The notes: generated from the letters alone by a model not told the origin. A DNA stretch of 64,000 nt from an uncultured Saprospiraceae bacterium (GCA_937926205.1 CALEYL010000076.1:17335-81334), one strand, 5' to 3'; counted from the first letter of the stretch, positions 26,046 through 34,995 are shown. Numbers and translations: made by a program.

Positions 26046-27167
26046 ATGCTTGATGCCCTTAAGCGCGAATTAAAAGAACTCATCGGCGACAATCGCCACG
26101 GGGAAGTGTTCCGTCGTTTGACGGAAGAGGTGTTGCAGGTGAACAGTGCCCTGTACAACGATGCCATTTTGTTACAGAGCAAATACAATGAATCTGTTCG
26201 CGCCGGAAATCTTGGACTGATTGCTTTTGAAGAAAAAAACATCAGTTTCAGCAATACCAGTCAGGCGTTGATCTGGCTCGTCAATAACATCACCCCCGAC
26301 GTTCTTAATGAAAGCCTGAGCCGGAAATCTGCCGCCTGTATCAGCATTCCTCCGATCCACGCATACACTTGTGATCGTGTCGAACAAAACGATGTTTTTC
26401 AACTGAACTATTACGATTCGCCGGGCCCTGAACAAAAAGTTCGTTTCTTTTTTCTTTATGGCGATGCGCGCCAGGAACACGAAAGTCTTTTCAAAAGGCT
26501 GGGATGTGAAATCGGCGGATTTTTACTCAATTGGGAAAAAGGCGATTACAACCCGGGCACCAGGCTTAAGTTTGTAGATTGCAAACCTCAGGTACACGAC
26601 AATCCAAAATTGTTTCAAATCAATGTCCTGAGGGAGCTCTTATCCCGGTTTTTTGAGCCGGTTAACAATTTACAACCCATTCTGAGTAAAAAGCTCCACG
26701 AAGTGTTGGACAGCCCGGAACTGAAAGATTTTGGTCCAAATGATTTGGTTTTCATCCTCCTGACGATTGACGATCACAACTGGCGGGAACAGGTCACGCC
26801 GCTTGTGGTGCGCAGTCTGGTAGAAGGCTTCTGTGCCTGCGAATTGCCACCCGAATCCCCGAATTTCTTTTTCTTCTTTGGCATTGAGTATCAGAAGACC
26901 AACGAAATCGTGAAAGAACAGGTTAAGAAGGCCATCAAAGAGAGTACCTACGGCGAATCGCTGCCGGAACTTCAGCCGGTCACCCTCAGTGAGGTCAGCG
27001 AGTGGTTCAGTCGTTACGATGTACTCCGAATGCCCGGTGAGGAAGCAGGAAGCGCTGCTGCTCAGCTTTTCCCCAATGCTGTCCAATTAGATATGGCTGA
27101 TATCGAGATGAAACTCAAAGAGCGGATAGAAAGCTACAACAAAGGACTGATTCTTGATTTGAAATAA
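26046..27167 (+). CDS. EAD11-like protein with inactive-STAND-type NTPase domain (conflict-system component)
   Basis: A 373-residue soluble protein. Residues 1-80 are helical and match the effector-associated domain 11 pattern: LKELIGDNRHGEVFRRL, ILLQSKYNESVRAGNLGLI, then FEEKNISFSNTSQALIWLV. EADs are small adaptor domains that tie conflict-system proteins to their partners. Residues ~110-300 look like a STAND NTPase core: strand VRFFFLYGDARQEHESLFKRL in the Walker A position, NDLVFILLTIDDHNW in the Walker B position and strand NFFFFFGIEYQKT. The Walker A position lacks the GxGK[ST], so it resembles the inactive STAND (iSTAND) modules described for NTP-dependent conflict systems. The C-terminal helix region is followed by a repeat-rich gap and then the MoxR gene. 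It probably acts as a scaffold or sensor; the signal is unknown. Confidence 0.7.
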   Translation: MLDALKRELKELIGDNRHGEVFRRLTEEVLQVNSALYNDAILLQSKYNESVRAGNLGLIAFEEKNISFSNTSQALIWLVNNITPDVLNESLSRKSAACISIPPIHAYTCDRVEQNDVFQLNYYDSPGPEQKVRFFFLYGDARQEHESLFKRLGCEIGGFLLNWEKGDYNPGTRLKFVDCKPQVHDNPKLFQINVLRELLSRFFEPVNNLQPILSKKLHEVLDSPELKDFGPNDLVFILLTIDDHNWREQVTPLVVRSLVEGFCACELPPESPNFFFFFGIEYQKTNEIVKEQVKKAIKESTYGESLPELQPVTLSEVSEWFSRYDVLRMPGEEAGSAAAQLFPNAVQLDMADIEMKLKERIESYNKGLILDLK

Positions 27168-27183
27168 ATAAAGTGTGTTTCGA

Positions 27184-27300
27184 CTTCGTTTCGGCTTCGT
27201 TTCGGCTTCGCTCAACGAACGGCTCAACGAACGGCTCAACGAACAACCAACAACGAACAACGAACAACCTACCTGCCGGTAGGCAAACAACAAACAGCAA
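27184..27300. repeat. Short tandem repeats inside the conflict-type cluster
   Basis: The gap between the EAD and MoxR genes contains TTCGGCTTCGT-type units, then GGCTCAACGAAC repeated (27221-27232, 27233-27244, and a variant before them), then AACGAAC units and the palindrome ACCTGCCGGTAGGC. It carries no gene. Its TTCGGCTTCGCTCAACGAAC motif is related, in reverse orientation, to the TGAGCGTAGTCGAAG motif at 32076-32103 after the cluster. Confidence 0.7.
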
Positions 27301-27303
27301 ACC

Positions 27304-28230
27304 ATGGCGAATTCTGATAAAAAATTTGATCCCGGTAAAGATTACATTGCCAGTGATGCCCTGCGTATTGCGCTCGAAGGCGCGCTGGCGTTGAGACAAC
27401 CTTTGTTGCTTACCGGCGAACCCGGAACCGGGAAAACAACCCTGGCGCAATGGGCTGTTCATTATTTGAATGAAAAATACAACAACAGCTTTTACCCACA
27501 ACCTTTGCGGTTCAATACGAAAACGACTTCCGCTGCACGTGATTTGTTTTATACATACGATGCCTTGTCGCATTTTCAGGCAGCCAACCTCAAAGGGGAT
27601 TCGCGGAAAACTGCTGATTTTATAGAGTTACAGGCTTTGGGTAAAGCCATCTCCATGACGAATCCGAGGCAGGAATATTTGGAGCGTTTTCGGATAGATT
27701 TGCCTCCAAAACCACAAAGTTCTGTCGTATTGGTCGACGAAGTTGATAAAGCGCCACGTGATTTTACAAATGACATCCTGGATGAAATCGAAAATTACCG
27801 GTTTCAAATTCGTGAACAGGACAACTACCTCGTTGAACGCGGGCCAGATGCACAAATCGTCGTGATTATGACGAGCAATTCCGAAAAAAACCTGCCCGAT
27901 CCTTTTCTGCGTCGCTGCGCTTTTTACCACATAGAGTTTCCCCAGGGCCAGTTGCTGCGCGATATCGTGGAAAAGCATCTCGGTCGGATTACCCCGGAAA
28001 CGGAAAAAGCTTACGCTGATTTGTTCACATTCTTTGAACAGGTTCGGAGCCAGTCTGTGCGAAAAAAACCGGCTACGGCCGAGCTCATTGGCTGGTTAAA
28101 AATCCTGGGAATGAACGGTTATTTCAAAACCAATAACCCGGCGGAACAAAAGCAAATGCTGGCCTACAACCTGTCGTTTTTAGTGAAAACACTGGAAGAT
28201 CTGGAAGCGGTCAGGAAGCTGTTGGGCTGA
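27304..28230 (+). CDS. MoxR-type AAA+ ATPase
   Basis: A 308-residue ATPase with Walker A GEPGTGKTT (residues ~38-46), Walker B VVLVDEVDKAPRDFTNDIL, sensor 1 IVVIMTSNSEKNLPD and the arginine finger FLRRCAFYHIEFP. The MoxR group of AAA+ proteins remodels or assembles partner complexes that contain vWA proteins. It carries an inserted segment after the first strand region (residues ~65-125, SAARDLFYTYDALSHF to YLERFRIDLPPKPQ), which is usual in MoxR proteins tied to conflict systems. It sits between the EAD/iSTAND-like gene and the vWA-like membrane protein. It probably couples ATP hydrolysis to those two partners. Confidence 0.88.
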   Translation: MANSDKKFDPGKDYIASDALRIALEGALALRQPLLLTGEPGTGKTTLAQWAVHYLNEKYNNSFYPQPLRFNTKTTSAARDLFYTYDALSHFQAANLKGDSRKTADFIELQALGKAISMTNPRQEYLERFRIDLPPKPQSSVVLVDEVDKAPRDFTNDILDEIENYRFQIREQDNYLVERGPDAQIVVIMTSNSEKNLPDPFLRRCAFYHIEFPQGQLLRDIVEKHLGRITPETEKAYADLFTFFEQVRSQSVRKKPATAELIGWLKILGMNGYFKTNNPAEQKQMLAYNLSFLVKTLEDLEAVRKLLG

Positions 28231-28308
28231 TGATGCCGTTTGCCAAACTTCTAATAGTTTCGTAAACGTTGCGGGTTAATATCATAATAATCAGGATTTC
28301 GCTCAATT

Positions 28309-31300
28309 TTGAAACAAAAACACCATATCGAACTACCCTTAGAAGCCCTGATTGCCCGACTGGAGGCAGCAGGTTTTCGCATGGATACAGCGCGTAAGCT
28401 GCGTCTGCTTCGGGTATTAGAGATGGAAGGCCCTGAAGTGCTTGGTGACTTCGAAGGGATGAAATACCGCCTGGCGCCTTTTGTGGCGCGATCGCCTCAG
28501 GAACAAGAGCGCTTTTATGCTTTTTTTGATCAGTTTTGGGAAGAATGTAAAGCCGAAGCGGAACAACTCAACCAATTTTCAGAAGCTCCTTTACCAGATG
28601 TCCTGCCGCCTAAACCCGTCCGAAAATTCAGTAAATGGTGGCTCATCTCCTTGCTGCTGATCCCCCTTATCGCGATAATCAGCTATCTGTTCAGGCCCCG
28701 TGGCCCAACCCCGGAGCCTTGTGAAGTAGCCATGGATGAAAGCATGCATAAGCTGCTGCGTGAAGGCGATACGCTCGTTTGCCTGAATCGCAGTTCCTGT
28801 ATAGACAGCAGTGCTTACATTTGGGAAATTCAGGATGCAGTAAGCAAAAGAACCACATTCACCGATACCTCCTTTCACTCAAAATGGCTGGCTTCCGGAG
28901 TTGGGGAGGAGAAAATAGTCACCCTGCGCCACACAGCGCCGGCCGATAGCGAATCGCGCATCGCCGACACCCTCAGACTGACCGTCCAGTGCGCCAATCC
29001 GCCAAAGATAAGAAGCTGGAAGACGCCGGAAGGCATCATGGATGCGAATAGACCTTACAAATTTTCAGCTGTAATTGACAAGGGTGCGCAAGCCAAGTGG
29101 GTTTTCAATGAAACGGATACCTTGCGCGGCACGCAGGTTGACTATACTTTCTCGTCAGAAGGAGACGCTACCGTCGGCTTATTGGTTTCTCGGCCGGGGC
29201 AGGAACGCTATTGCTATGTTTATGAAGAAAAAAAGCTCAGTATTGGCGGTAAGCCCTATCTGCAATGCTTTGCAGCGAAACTCGATTACCCTGGTTTGAT
29301 CTATCGTTTGAACGGGTGGTATTGGCTGTTTTCATCCTCACCGTTTTTTTTAGCCGTGTGGTTGCTGGCGCGGTGGTGGAAAAAGCGCCATGAAAAAACA
29401 CCCGAAAAAACGGTTGCCGATCTGGAAGCCGAATACCCGATTCATGATGCAGGACCTTATTTTGTGCCTTATCTGCCTCAGGGCGGAAAGATTACCGTGC
29501 CGCGCGATTTCTTTCGCATGGCTGAAGTGATGCGGCGCAGGGAACTCGGTGTCCGGAATTATTTTGATGCCGCGGCCTCCGTAAGGGCAACGGTAGATGC
29601 CGGCGGTTACCCCGAATGGCGTGAAAAATCGGATACCCGTCCGGCAGAATACCTGTTTTTAGTGCAACGCACTGACGAACGCAACCAGCAGGGGCGCCTT
29701 TTTGAGCACCTTACAGACTTCCTGAAAAGAAGAGAGGCGCCGGCTGAAGTGTATTTTCACAGCGGTCGTTTTGATGTTTTCAGAAATCCGGAACACCCGG
29801 AAGGCCTTGGCCTGGCGGAGCTGAAGCAGCACTATCCCGCCTACCGACTGGTATTGCTCGGCGACGGGCATGGTTTGGTAAATCAATATAATCCCGAAAT
29901 ACCGTCGTTATTGGCTGCACCGGTTAAAAGTCTTCGTGCATGGCCGCGTCGCCTGCTGCTGACTCCGGAACCTGTGAGCGGTTGGTCATACCAGGAAACA
30001 CTGCTCCATCGCCATTTTCTGCTTTATCCCGCTGATACGGATGGCATGTTGGCAGGACTGGAGATGCTCGACCGCATAGAAGAGTACGAGCCGGGCAATT
30101 ACAGCCGTTGGGAATCCGAACTTTTGCGCCTGCACCCGGCTGTTTCACACCGCTATCGCCAATGGGAAACGCCGGAGGATCATAAGAACTACCTGCAAAA
30201 CCCGGACTGGTACCGCTGGCTTTGTGCTGTAGCAGTGTGCACACAACCCGATTGGGCACTGACGGTTGCTATCGGACGGGCCATCGGCGTGGAAGTGACC
30301 CACGATGCCTTGCTGACTTTGAGCCGCATTCCCTGGTTGAGCAACAATGCCCCGGATCCCAACCTGCGCCTGGCCTTGTTGCAACAACTCGATCCTAAGG
30401 ATGAAGCGCTTGCGCGAAAAGCCATCGCGGAAGAATTGGAACATGTGCGCCAAAGTGTGGATGGCAGCTTTGCTCAGACTGACTGGACGACCAATCTTGC
30501 TGTACAGCGTTTCGCCCTTGATCCCCACAATGAAGGTCATAAAGAAACCCTGCGTGACCTGAAACGGTTAGGTTTGCTTTCAGGGAGCCAAATGGCCGAA
30601 CTGGATTTGATCGTTCGGGAAAAAATGGATAAAAAGGGAACAACTGCACGGACGACCAAAGGCATTGAAACCTGGCTGGAGCAACCCACTCCCAGACGCT
30701 GGTGGACACGGGAGCTGTTCGGCGCATTGGTTGCTATTCTTATAGGCGCCTTTTTATTGTTGAATGGACTTACATTTACTGCCATAACCTTAAATGGTGC
30801 ACAACCAGATCCGACTGCCTCTGTTTCTTTTTGGATGACTGCCAGGCCATTGGATGACCGGGCAATCGAGTTGAACAATGAAGCCGTGACCCTGTGGAGA
30901 AATATCGATACGACAAAAAGCGATTTAACTTCAGCCTATGTCGTTCAGCAAGGCAGGAGGGCTGATTCGCTTCTTAGCGAGGCGATCAAATTGCGTTCCT
31001 CAAATGGCTATCCTCTAGCCGATAGCAACCAGACCTTTTTAGCGTACAATTTTGCAAAAACCCAATTTAATTTACACCTGGATGCGATGGCTTTGAATGG
31101 CAATTCAGCTGCTTTGACCGTTATTAAGCAGGCCTTCGAACCATTGACGCGACCCAAACCATTGAACGCATACGCTGGAGCTGCTGCTTTTACGGAGCAA
31201 TCTGCCGTTTGTCTTGCGGCGCTGCATGGTCAGGGCCTTTGTGATTTTTACCTCGGTCAGCGCGACAGCGCTAGGATTGCTTATGACCGATTGTCGAACC

Positions 31301-32022
31301 GAACAAATGGCGTTTATTTCGATACTATAAATATGCCGGTGAATCTCAAAACACTGTTGGCCATACCACTACCGCTTCCTGTTACCAAAAAGGCAGCTCC
31401 TAAACCGAAGCTCAGCAATAAAATCGAAAGCAAAATTAAAACTCCTCGTATTAAGCCTTCGACGATAATCAGACCCAAAGACATCCAGATAATAAAGCCA
31501 CCATCCACAGATACGGTCCAGACTTATGCCAGGGCGCTTAAAAGTGGTGACCCTGTTTGTCCAGCCGGCAGTTTTTTTGATCCGGCAGATGGCGGCACCT
31601 GCTGGACCTGCCCGCGTGGTTATCAGCGTACGACAGATAGAATTACCAGCTCAGGAGCTTGTTCGAAAGCGGGAAGTACTGAGTATGCAAAAGCAACGGT
31701 TGCCGGGAAAGGAATCCCGAGTAAAAAAGGGGGAGCAGATTGCGCACCCGGGCAATTTTATGATGTTGTCAGTTCTCTTTGTTATACCTGCCCGGATGGT
31801 TACGAGTATAACCCGAATTATGGTGTTAACGACGCAAAAGCTTGCATGAAATTGGGGCTAACAGAATATCGACCAGCAACAAAAGTTTCAGACCTGAAAT
31901 GCCCGGAAGGCAGTTTCTCAGATGGAAAAACTTGTTGGACTTGTCCGCCCGGTTATGTACGAACAACAAGTCCTTTAGACAGTGATAAGGCTTGTGAATT
32001 AAAAGTCTCCGGTAAAAATTAG
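28309..32022 (+). CDS. Large three-TM membrane protein with degenerate vWA-like domain and Cys-rich C-terminal repeats
   Basis: A 1237-residue protein with a TTG start at 28309. The TTG is supported by homologous N-terminal helices (LEALIARLEAAGFRMDT, then LRLLRVLE), which form a small domain shared with vWA proteins of MoxR systems. Three membrane segments lie at ~109-128, ~337-356 and ~803-825, placing residues 1-108 and 357-802 in the cytoplasm and the rest outside. The vWA-like domain (~445-600) reads YLFLVQRTDERNQQ and LVLLGDGHGL; the MIDAS aspartate is replaced by Gln, so metal binding is probably lost. The outer part has TPR-like helices (~840-1010), a basic Pro/Lys linker (~1020-1070) and three Cys repeats (~1083-1118, 1145-1183, 1198-1233), each CPxGxF, then C-[WY]-T-CPxGY, then a final Cys. 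These resemble GCC2/EGF-type modules. It could be the signalling end or the effector of the cluster. Confidence 0.75.
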   Translation: MKQKHHIELPLEALIARLEAAGFRMDTARKLRLLRVLEMEGPEVLGDFEGMKYRLAPFVARSPQEQERFYAFFDQFWEECKAEAEQLNQFSEAPLPDVLPPKPVRKFSKWWLISLLLIPLIAIISYLFRPRGPTPEPCEVAMDESMHKLLREGDTLVCLNRSSCIDSSAYIWEIQDAVSKRTTFTDTSFHSKWLASGVGEEKIVTLRHTAPADSESRIADTLRLTVQCANPPKIRSWKTPEGIMDANRPYKFSAVIDKGAQAKWVFNETDTLRGTQVDYTFSSEGDATVGLLVSRPGQERYCYVYEEKKLSIGGKPYLQCFAAKLDYPGLIYRLNGWYWLFSSSPFFLAVWLLARWWKKRHEKTPEKTVADLEAEYPIHDAGPYFVPYLPQGGKITVPRDFFRMAEVMRRRELGVRNYFDAAASVRATVDAGGYPEWREKSDTRPAEYLFLVQRTDERNQQGRLFEHLTDFLKRREAPAEVYFHSGRFDVFRNPEHPEGLGLAELKQHYPAYRLVLLGDGHGLVNQYNPEIPSLLAAPVKSLRAWPRRLLLTPEPVSGWSYQETLLHRHFLLYPADTDGMLAGLEMLDRIEEYEPGNYSRWESELLRLHPAVSHRYRQWETPEDHKNYLQNPDWYRWLCAVAVCTQPDWALTVAIGRAIGVEVTHDALLTLSRIPWLSNNAPDPNLRLALLQQLDPKDEALARKAIAEELEHVRQSVDGSFAQTDWTTNLAVQRFALDPHNEGHKETLRDLKRLGLLSGSQMAELDLIVREKMDKKGTTARTTKGIETWLEQPTPRRWWTRELFGALVAILIGAFLLLNGLTFTAITLNGAQPDPTASVSFWMTARPLDDRAIELNNEAVTLWRNIDTTKSDLTSAYVVQQGRRADSLLSEAIKLRSSNGYPLADSNQTFLAYNFAKTQFNLHLDAMALNGNSAALTVIKQAFEPLTRPKPLNAYAGAAAFTEQSAVCLAALHGQGLCDFYLGQRDSARIAYDRLSNRTNGVYFDTINMPVNLKTLLAIPLPLPVTKKAAPKPKLSNKIESKIKTPRIKPSTIIRPKDIQIIKPPSTDTVQTYARALKSGDPVCPAGSFFDPADGGTCWTCPRGYQRTTDRITSSGACSKAGSTEYAKATVAGKGIPSKKGGADCAPGQFYDVVSSLCYTCPDGYEYNPNYGVNDAKACMKLGLTEYRPATKVSDLKCPEGSFSDGKTCWTCPPGYVRTTSPLDSDKACELKVSGKN

Positions 32023-32075
32023 AAAAAAACATTGATCGCGCAGCGGCGGTAACAGAGCTGGCGGCTGAGCTGACG

Positions 32076-32103
32076 ACTGAGCGTAGTCGAAGTCAAGTCG
32101 AAG
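32076..32103. repeat. GAGCGTAGTCGAAG-type intergenic repeat
   Basis: ACTGAGCGTAGTCGAAGTC followed by AAGTCGAAG is the kind of short interspersed sequence often seen between genes in these genomes, and it is related (reverse complement) to the repeats at 27184-27244. It lies in the 120-base gap between the vWA protein and the reverse futalosine hydrolase. Confidence 0.6.
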
Positions 32104-32142
32104 TTCCGCCCCGCGTGTCCTGCTTTCTGGGCTTTGCCGAAG

Positions 32143-32826
32143 CTAACCTGCCTGACACAAAGCTTCTACCACTTCCACCAATACTGCATTCAGCTTGTCT
32201 ATGGCCAGTGGGATATTCCAGTTCTCCCGGTTTCTCGGCTCCACATAGTTGGAAATGCTGCGGATTTGCAGGAATGGCACCTGCTCCATCAAGCAGGTGT
32301 AAAAAAATGCGGCGCCCTCCATGCTCTCCACATCGGCGTCAAATGTTGCCGTTATTTGGGCAATGCTTTGTGCACTGCCGTGCACCCGGTTAACGCTTAT
32401 ACCATGCGCTTTGGGTAAAAAGTCGAAAGCCCCGGCTGCGTCATTCAGCAAGCGGCCACCCTGAAATGGGTATTGCCCCGGCGCTATGAGGCCCATGTCG
32501 TGCACGTTCATAAACCGCCCGTCGGCTTCCTCCGCACCAAGGTCTCCGAACTGTTCTGATACAACCTGGACCACATCTCCGGGCTTCAGCTGTCGATTAA
32601 AAGCTCCGGCAATACCTGCGTTGATGGCGATGTCGTATTTACCCCCGGGCAGCACTTTTCCGAGTGCATAGGCGGTTAGCGGCATGCCGACGCCTGTTAC
32701 AAGAATCGAAACATCCGAATTTTTATAACGGTAACGGGAGGGCCCGGATTGGGCGGCGTTTTGCTCCAGCCAACTCAGCAGCGGGGCAATTTCAAAAGGC
32801 GTGGCAGAAACAATCAGGATGTTCAT
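32143..32826 (-). CDS. mqnB: Futalosine hydrolase
   Basis: A 227-residue nucleoside phosphorylase-fold hydrolase. It has LVTGVGMPLTAYAL, INAGIAGAF, the catalytic region VESMEGAAFFYTCL and the family-specific end RSISNYVEPRNRENWNI. This last block is typical of futalosine hydrolase rather than MTA/SAH nucleosidase, which it otherwise resembles. The enzyme cleaves futalosine to dehypoxanthine futalosine and hypoxanthine in the futalosine route to menaquinone, so this organism probably makes menaquinone that way. Its start overlaps the stop of the upstream PorV-like gene by 4 bases (ATGA), so the two genes are translationally coupled. Confidence 0.9.
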   Translation of the reverse strand: MNILIVSATPFEIAPLLSWLEQNAAQSGPSRYRYKNSDVSILVTGVGMPLTAYALGKVLPGGKYDIAINAGIAGAFNRQLKPGDVVQVVSEQFGDLGAEEADGRFMNVHDMGLIAPGQYPFQGGRLLNDAAGAFDFLPKAHGISVNRVHGSAQSIAQITATFDADVESMEGAAFFYTCLMEQVPFLQIRSISNYVEPRNRENWNIPLAIDKLNAVLVEVVEALCQAG

Positions 32827-33650
32827 TTCTTCTTTTCGGGTCTTTGGTAAATGATGCCTGCTGAAGGTGTGAAGCCCAGCGCTTGGTGGTAAGCGGAAGC
32901 AATGTCTATTGACAGGCCATTGGAAAGCATGAACCCTGCTCCAAAACTTAGCTGTACAGGCTCTGATGCCAAACCGATCCGGAAGGCCAGGCTTTCTGCC
33001 GGGAGGTACTCGATACCAGCTTTGATGCTTGCAGGATGGAGGATGTCTTTCTCAACAGCGCCGCTTAAGTGCAGCTTTTTCGAGGGAAGGTACATGAAGC
33101 CTACTTTCAGGATACTTGGCAGGTATTCATCCTCCAACAGCTGCACACGTACAGGGCTGAATACGTGAAAACCTATCATAAATTGTTCTGATAATGGCGA
33201 AATCAAACCTGCTTCGAAAGTCAGGCTGGTCTGATTGCCATATTCGGGAATGCTGGTGGTCAAAGCCAGAAGTTGCCCCCCAAAGTACAGTTGGTCAAAT
33301 AGTTTTCTGCCATATGCCAACCCGATGCGTTGCTCGTTGTAGCCTTCAAACCCGAAGTAGTTGAGTGTGACGCCAAAGGTTCCGGAGCGGGTAGGGTAGG
33401 CTGCTGCCGCAGAGAAAGAACGTATTTCGGCGAGCAGGAAGCGTTGTTCAGCGGCAACCATCGCTGAGAATTGAGAAACGCCAGCCAGACCTGCCTGGTT
33501 GGTCAATGCGCTGCTCACATCCGTAAATACCACATTGGCGCCACCCATTCCAACCGAACGGCCGCCAGCTGCCGGCAAAGCGCCGTTTTGGGCTGTCAGT
33601 GAAAAGCCGGCTGCCAGCAGACTGATGAATATGAATATTTTTTGCATCAT
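32823..33650 (-). CDS. PorV/PorQ-like outer-membrane beta-barrel protein
   Basis: A 275-residue exported protein. After the signal peptide (IFISLLAAGFSLTAQ) it has the motif GGRSVGMGGANVVFTDVSSAL, then NQAGLAGVS, typical of PorV/PorQ and UPF0164 barrels, followed by alternating strands of a FadL-like fold. PorV/PorQ family members include T9SS partners, but many paralogues have no proven role, and nothing here shows a T9SS function. The gene comes first in a two-gene unit with mqnB. The frame starts MMQK; either methionine is acceptable. Confidence 0.75.
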   Translation of the reverse strand: MMQKIFIFISLLAAGFSLTAQNGALPAAGGRSVGMGGANVVFTDVSSALTNQAGLAGVSQFSAMVAAEQRFLLAEIRSFSAAAAYPTRSGTFGVTLNYFGFEGYNEQRIGLAYGRKLFDQLYFGGQLLALTTSIPEYGNQTSLTFEAGLISPLSEQFMIGFHVFSPVRVQLLEDEYLPSILKVGFMYLPSKKLHLSGAVEKDILHPASIKAGIEYLPAESLAFRIGLASEPVQLSFGAGFMLSNGLSIDIASAYHQALGFTPSAGIIYQRPEKKK

Positions 33651-33747
33651 GTTATTGATCTGTATGTCCTGATAATTTTCATGAATGAAGTAAGGGGTAG
33701 ACAGTAAACGATGGACGGAGAATCCTGCTCAATTTAAGAGCAGAATG

Positions 33748-33790
<43 letters not shown>

Positions 33791-33822
33791 CCCTTTACCC
33801 TTTAACCTTTAACCTTGCCTTC

Positions 33823-34995
33823 TCAAACCCCATTCTCCTTAACCACTTTGGCATAAAACTTTCCGGCATCCGTCATCGTCCGATCCATTGTATGAATGTT
33901 CACGCGCACCAGTCCAAATCGGTAAGTTGGTCCCAGGTTCCACTCAAAATTGTCCCAGGCCGACCAGTGAATATAGCCCTGCAGGTTCACCCCATCCTGT
34001 ATGGCTTCGTGGCAAACGCGAAGGTAATCGGCAATGGCCTTAATGCGTACATCCGGGTCATCGGTACAAATGCCGTTTTCTGTAATCACAATCGGCTTTT
34101 TGTATTTTTTGTGAAAACGACGCAGGATGAGCCCCAGCCCTTCCGGACGATAACCCCACATTTTATCGTGAGGAATGCCCAGTTTCTTCAGTTTTCCGGG
34201 CCGATCCAATTCCGTCACCATCCCGGGATTGAAGGGGATGTAGGCGTAATAACTCAGTCCCCAGTAATCCACACGTCTGAATGGCCTGGCTGCTTTTTTT
34301 ATAAACCACCAGTCAGCAAACCACGCAGGAATTCGGCCCAGTGGCTGCAAAGCTTTGAACCAGGCTGTATTCAGTGAAATGCCAACGGGGTGTTCGGGGT
34401 ACGCCGTTTTAATCAGTTCGTATGCAATGTCGTGCGCTTTACCCAGGTTTTTTAAAACGAGGTTGGCCTTAAAGTAACTTTTTTTATGTGGCGGAAATGT
34501 ACCCAGATAAAAGCCATTGAGCGCATACACATTGGGTTCATTAATGGTATTCCAGTTAAAAACATAAGGCCCGAAATGCAGGATGCATTGCCGGGCATAA
34601 TCTACAAAGGAAGAAATGTTTGATTCATTTAGCCATCCACCGTTTTTTTCAAACCAGAGTGGGTTGGTAAAGTGGTGGAGGACAAACATAATGCGGACAC
34701 CCCGTGCGTTGAGTTTTTGAAAAAAGGATTGGTACTCCTGAACGACTTCCGGGTCAAAGTTTCCAAATGGTTCCGTTTGCAGTCGCGCCCAATCTACGCC
34801 ACAGCGATAGACTGAACCAAACTGAACAATGTATTCAAGGTCTTCTTCCCGGCGTTTTTCGTGGTCGGTGGTGCGAATGAAGGTATACCCATCCTTGGCT
34901 TTCAGGCCTTTCCAGTTGTGTTCTGACGCCGTTTCAATTTGCGCTGCCGCGGTGGAAGTACCCCAGAAAAAGTGCTCAGGGAAAGTTATTGTCAT
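33823..34995 (-). CDS. Glycoside hydrolase family 1 enzyme (beta-glucosidase-like)
   Basis: A 390-residue GH1 protein, shorter than the usual ~450. The N-terminus FFWGTSTAAAQIET matches the GH1 signature. The acid/base Glu lies in NTINEPNVYAL and the nucleophile Glu in VITENGICTDD, and the aglycone-side strand is HWSAWDNFEW. It hydrolyses beta-linked glycosides, probably beta-glucosides, in the cytoplasm because no signal peptide is present. The shorter length comes from trimmed loops. No sugar transporter is nearby. Confidence 0.9.
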   Translation of the reverse strand: MTITFPEHFFWGTSTAAAQIETASEHNWKGLKAKDGYTFIRTTDHEKRREEDLEYIVQFGSVYRCGVDWARLQTEPFGNFDPEVVQEYQSFFQKLNARGVRIMFVLHHFTNPLWFEKNGGWLNESNISSFVDYARQCILHFGPYVFNWNTINEPNVYALNGFYLGTFPPHKKSYFKANLVLKNLGKAHDIAYELIKTAYPEHPVGISLNTAWFKALQPLGRIPAWFADWWFIKKAARPFRRVDYWGLSYYAYIPFNPGMVTELDRPGKLKKLGIPHDKMWGYRPEGLGLILRRFHKKYKKPIVITENGICTDDPDVRIKAIADYLRVCHEAIQDGVNLQGYIHWSAWDNFEWNLGPTYRFGLVRVNIHTMDRTMTDAGKFYAKVVKENGV

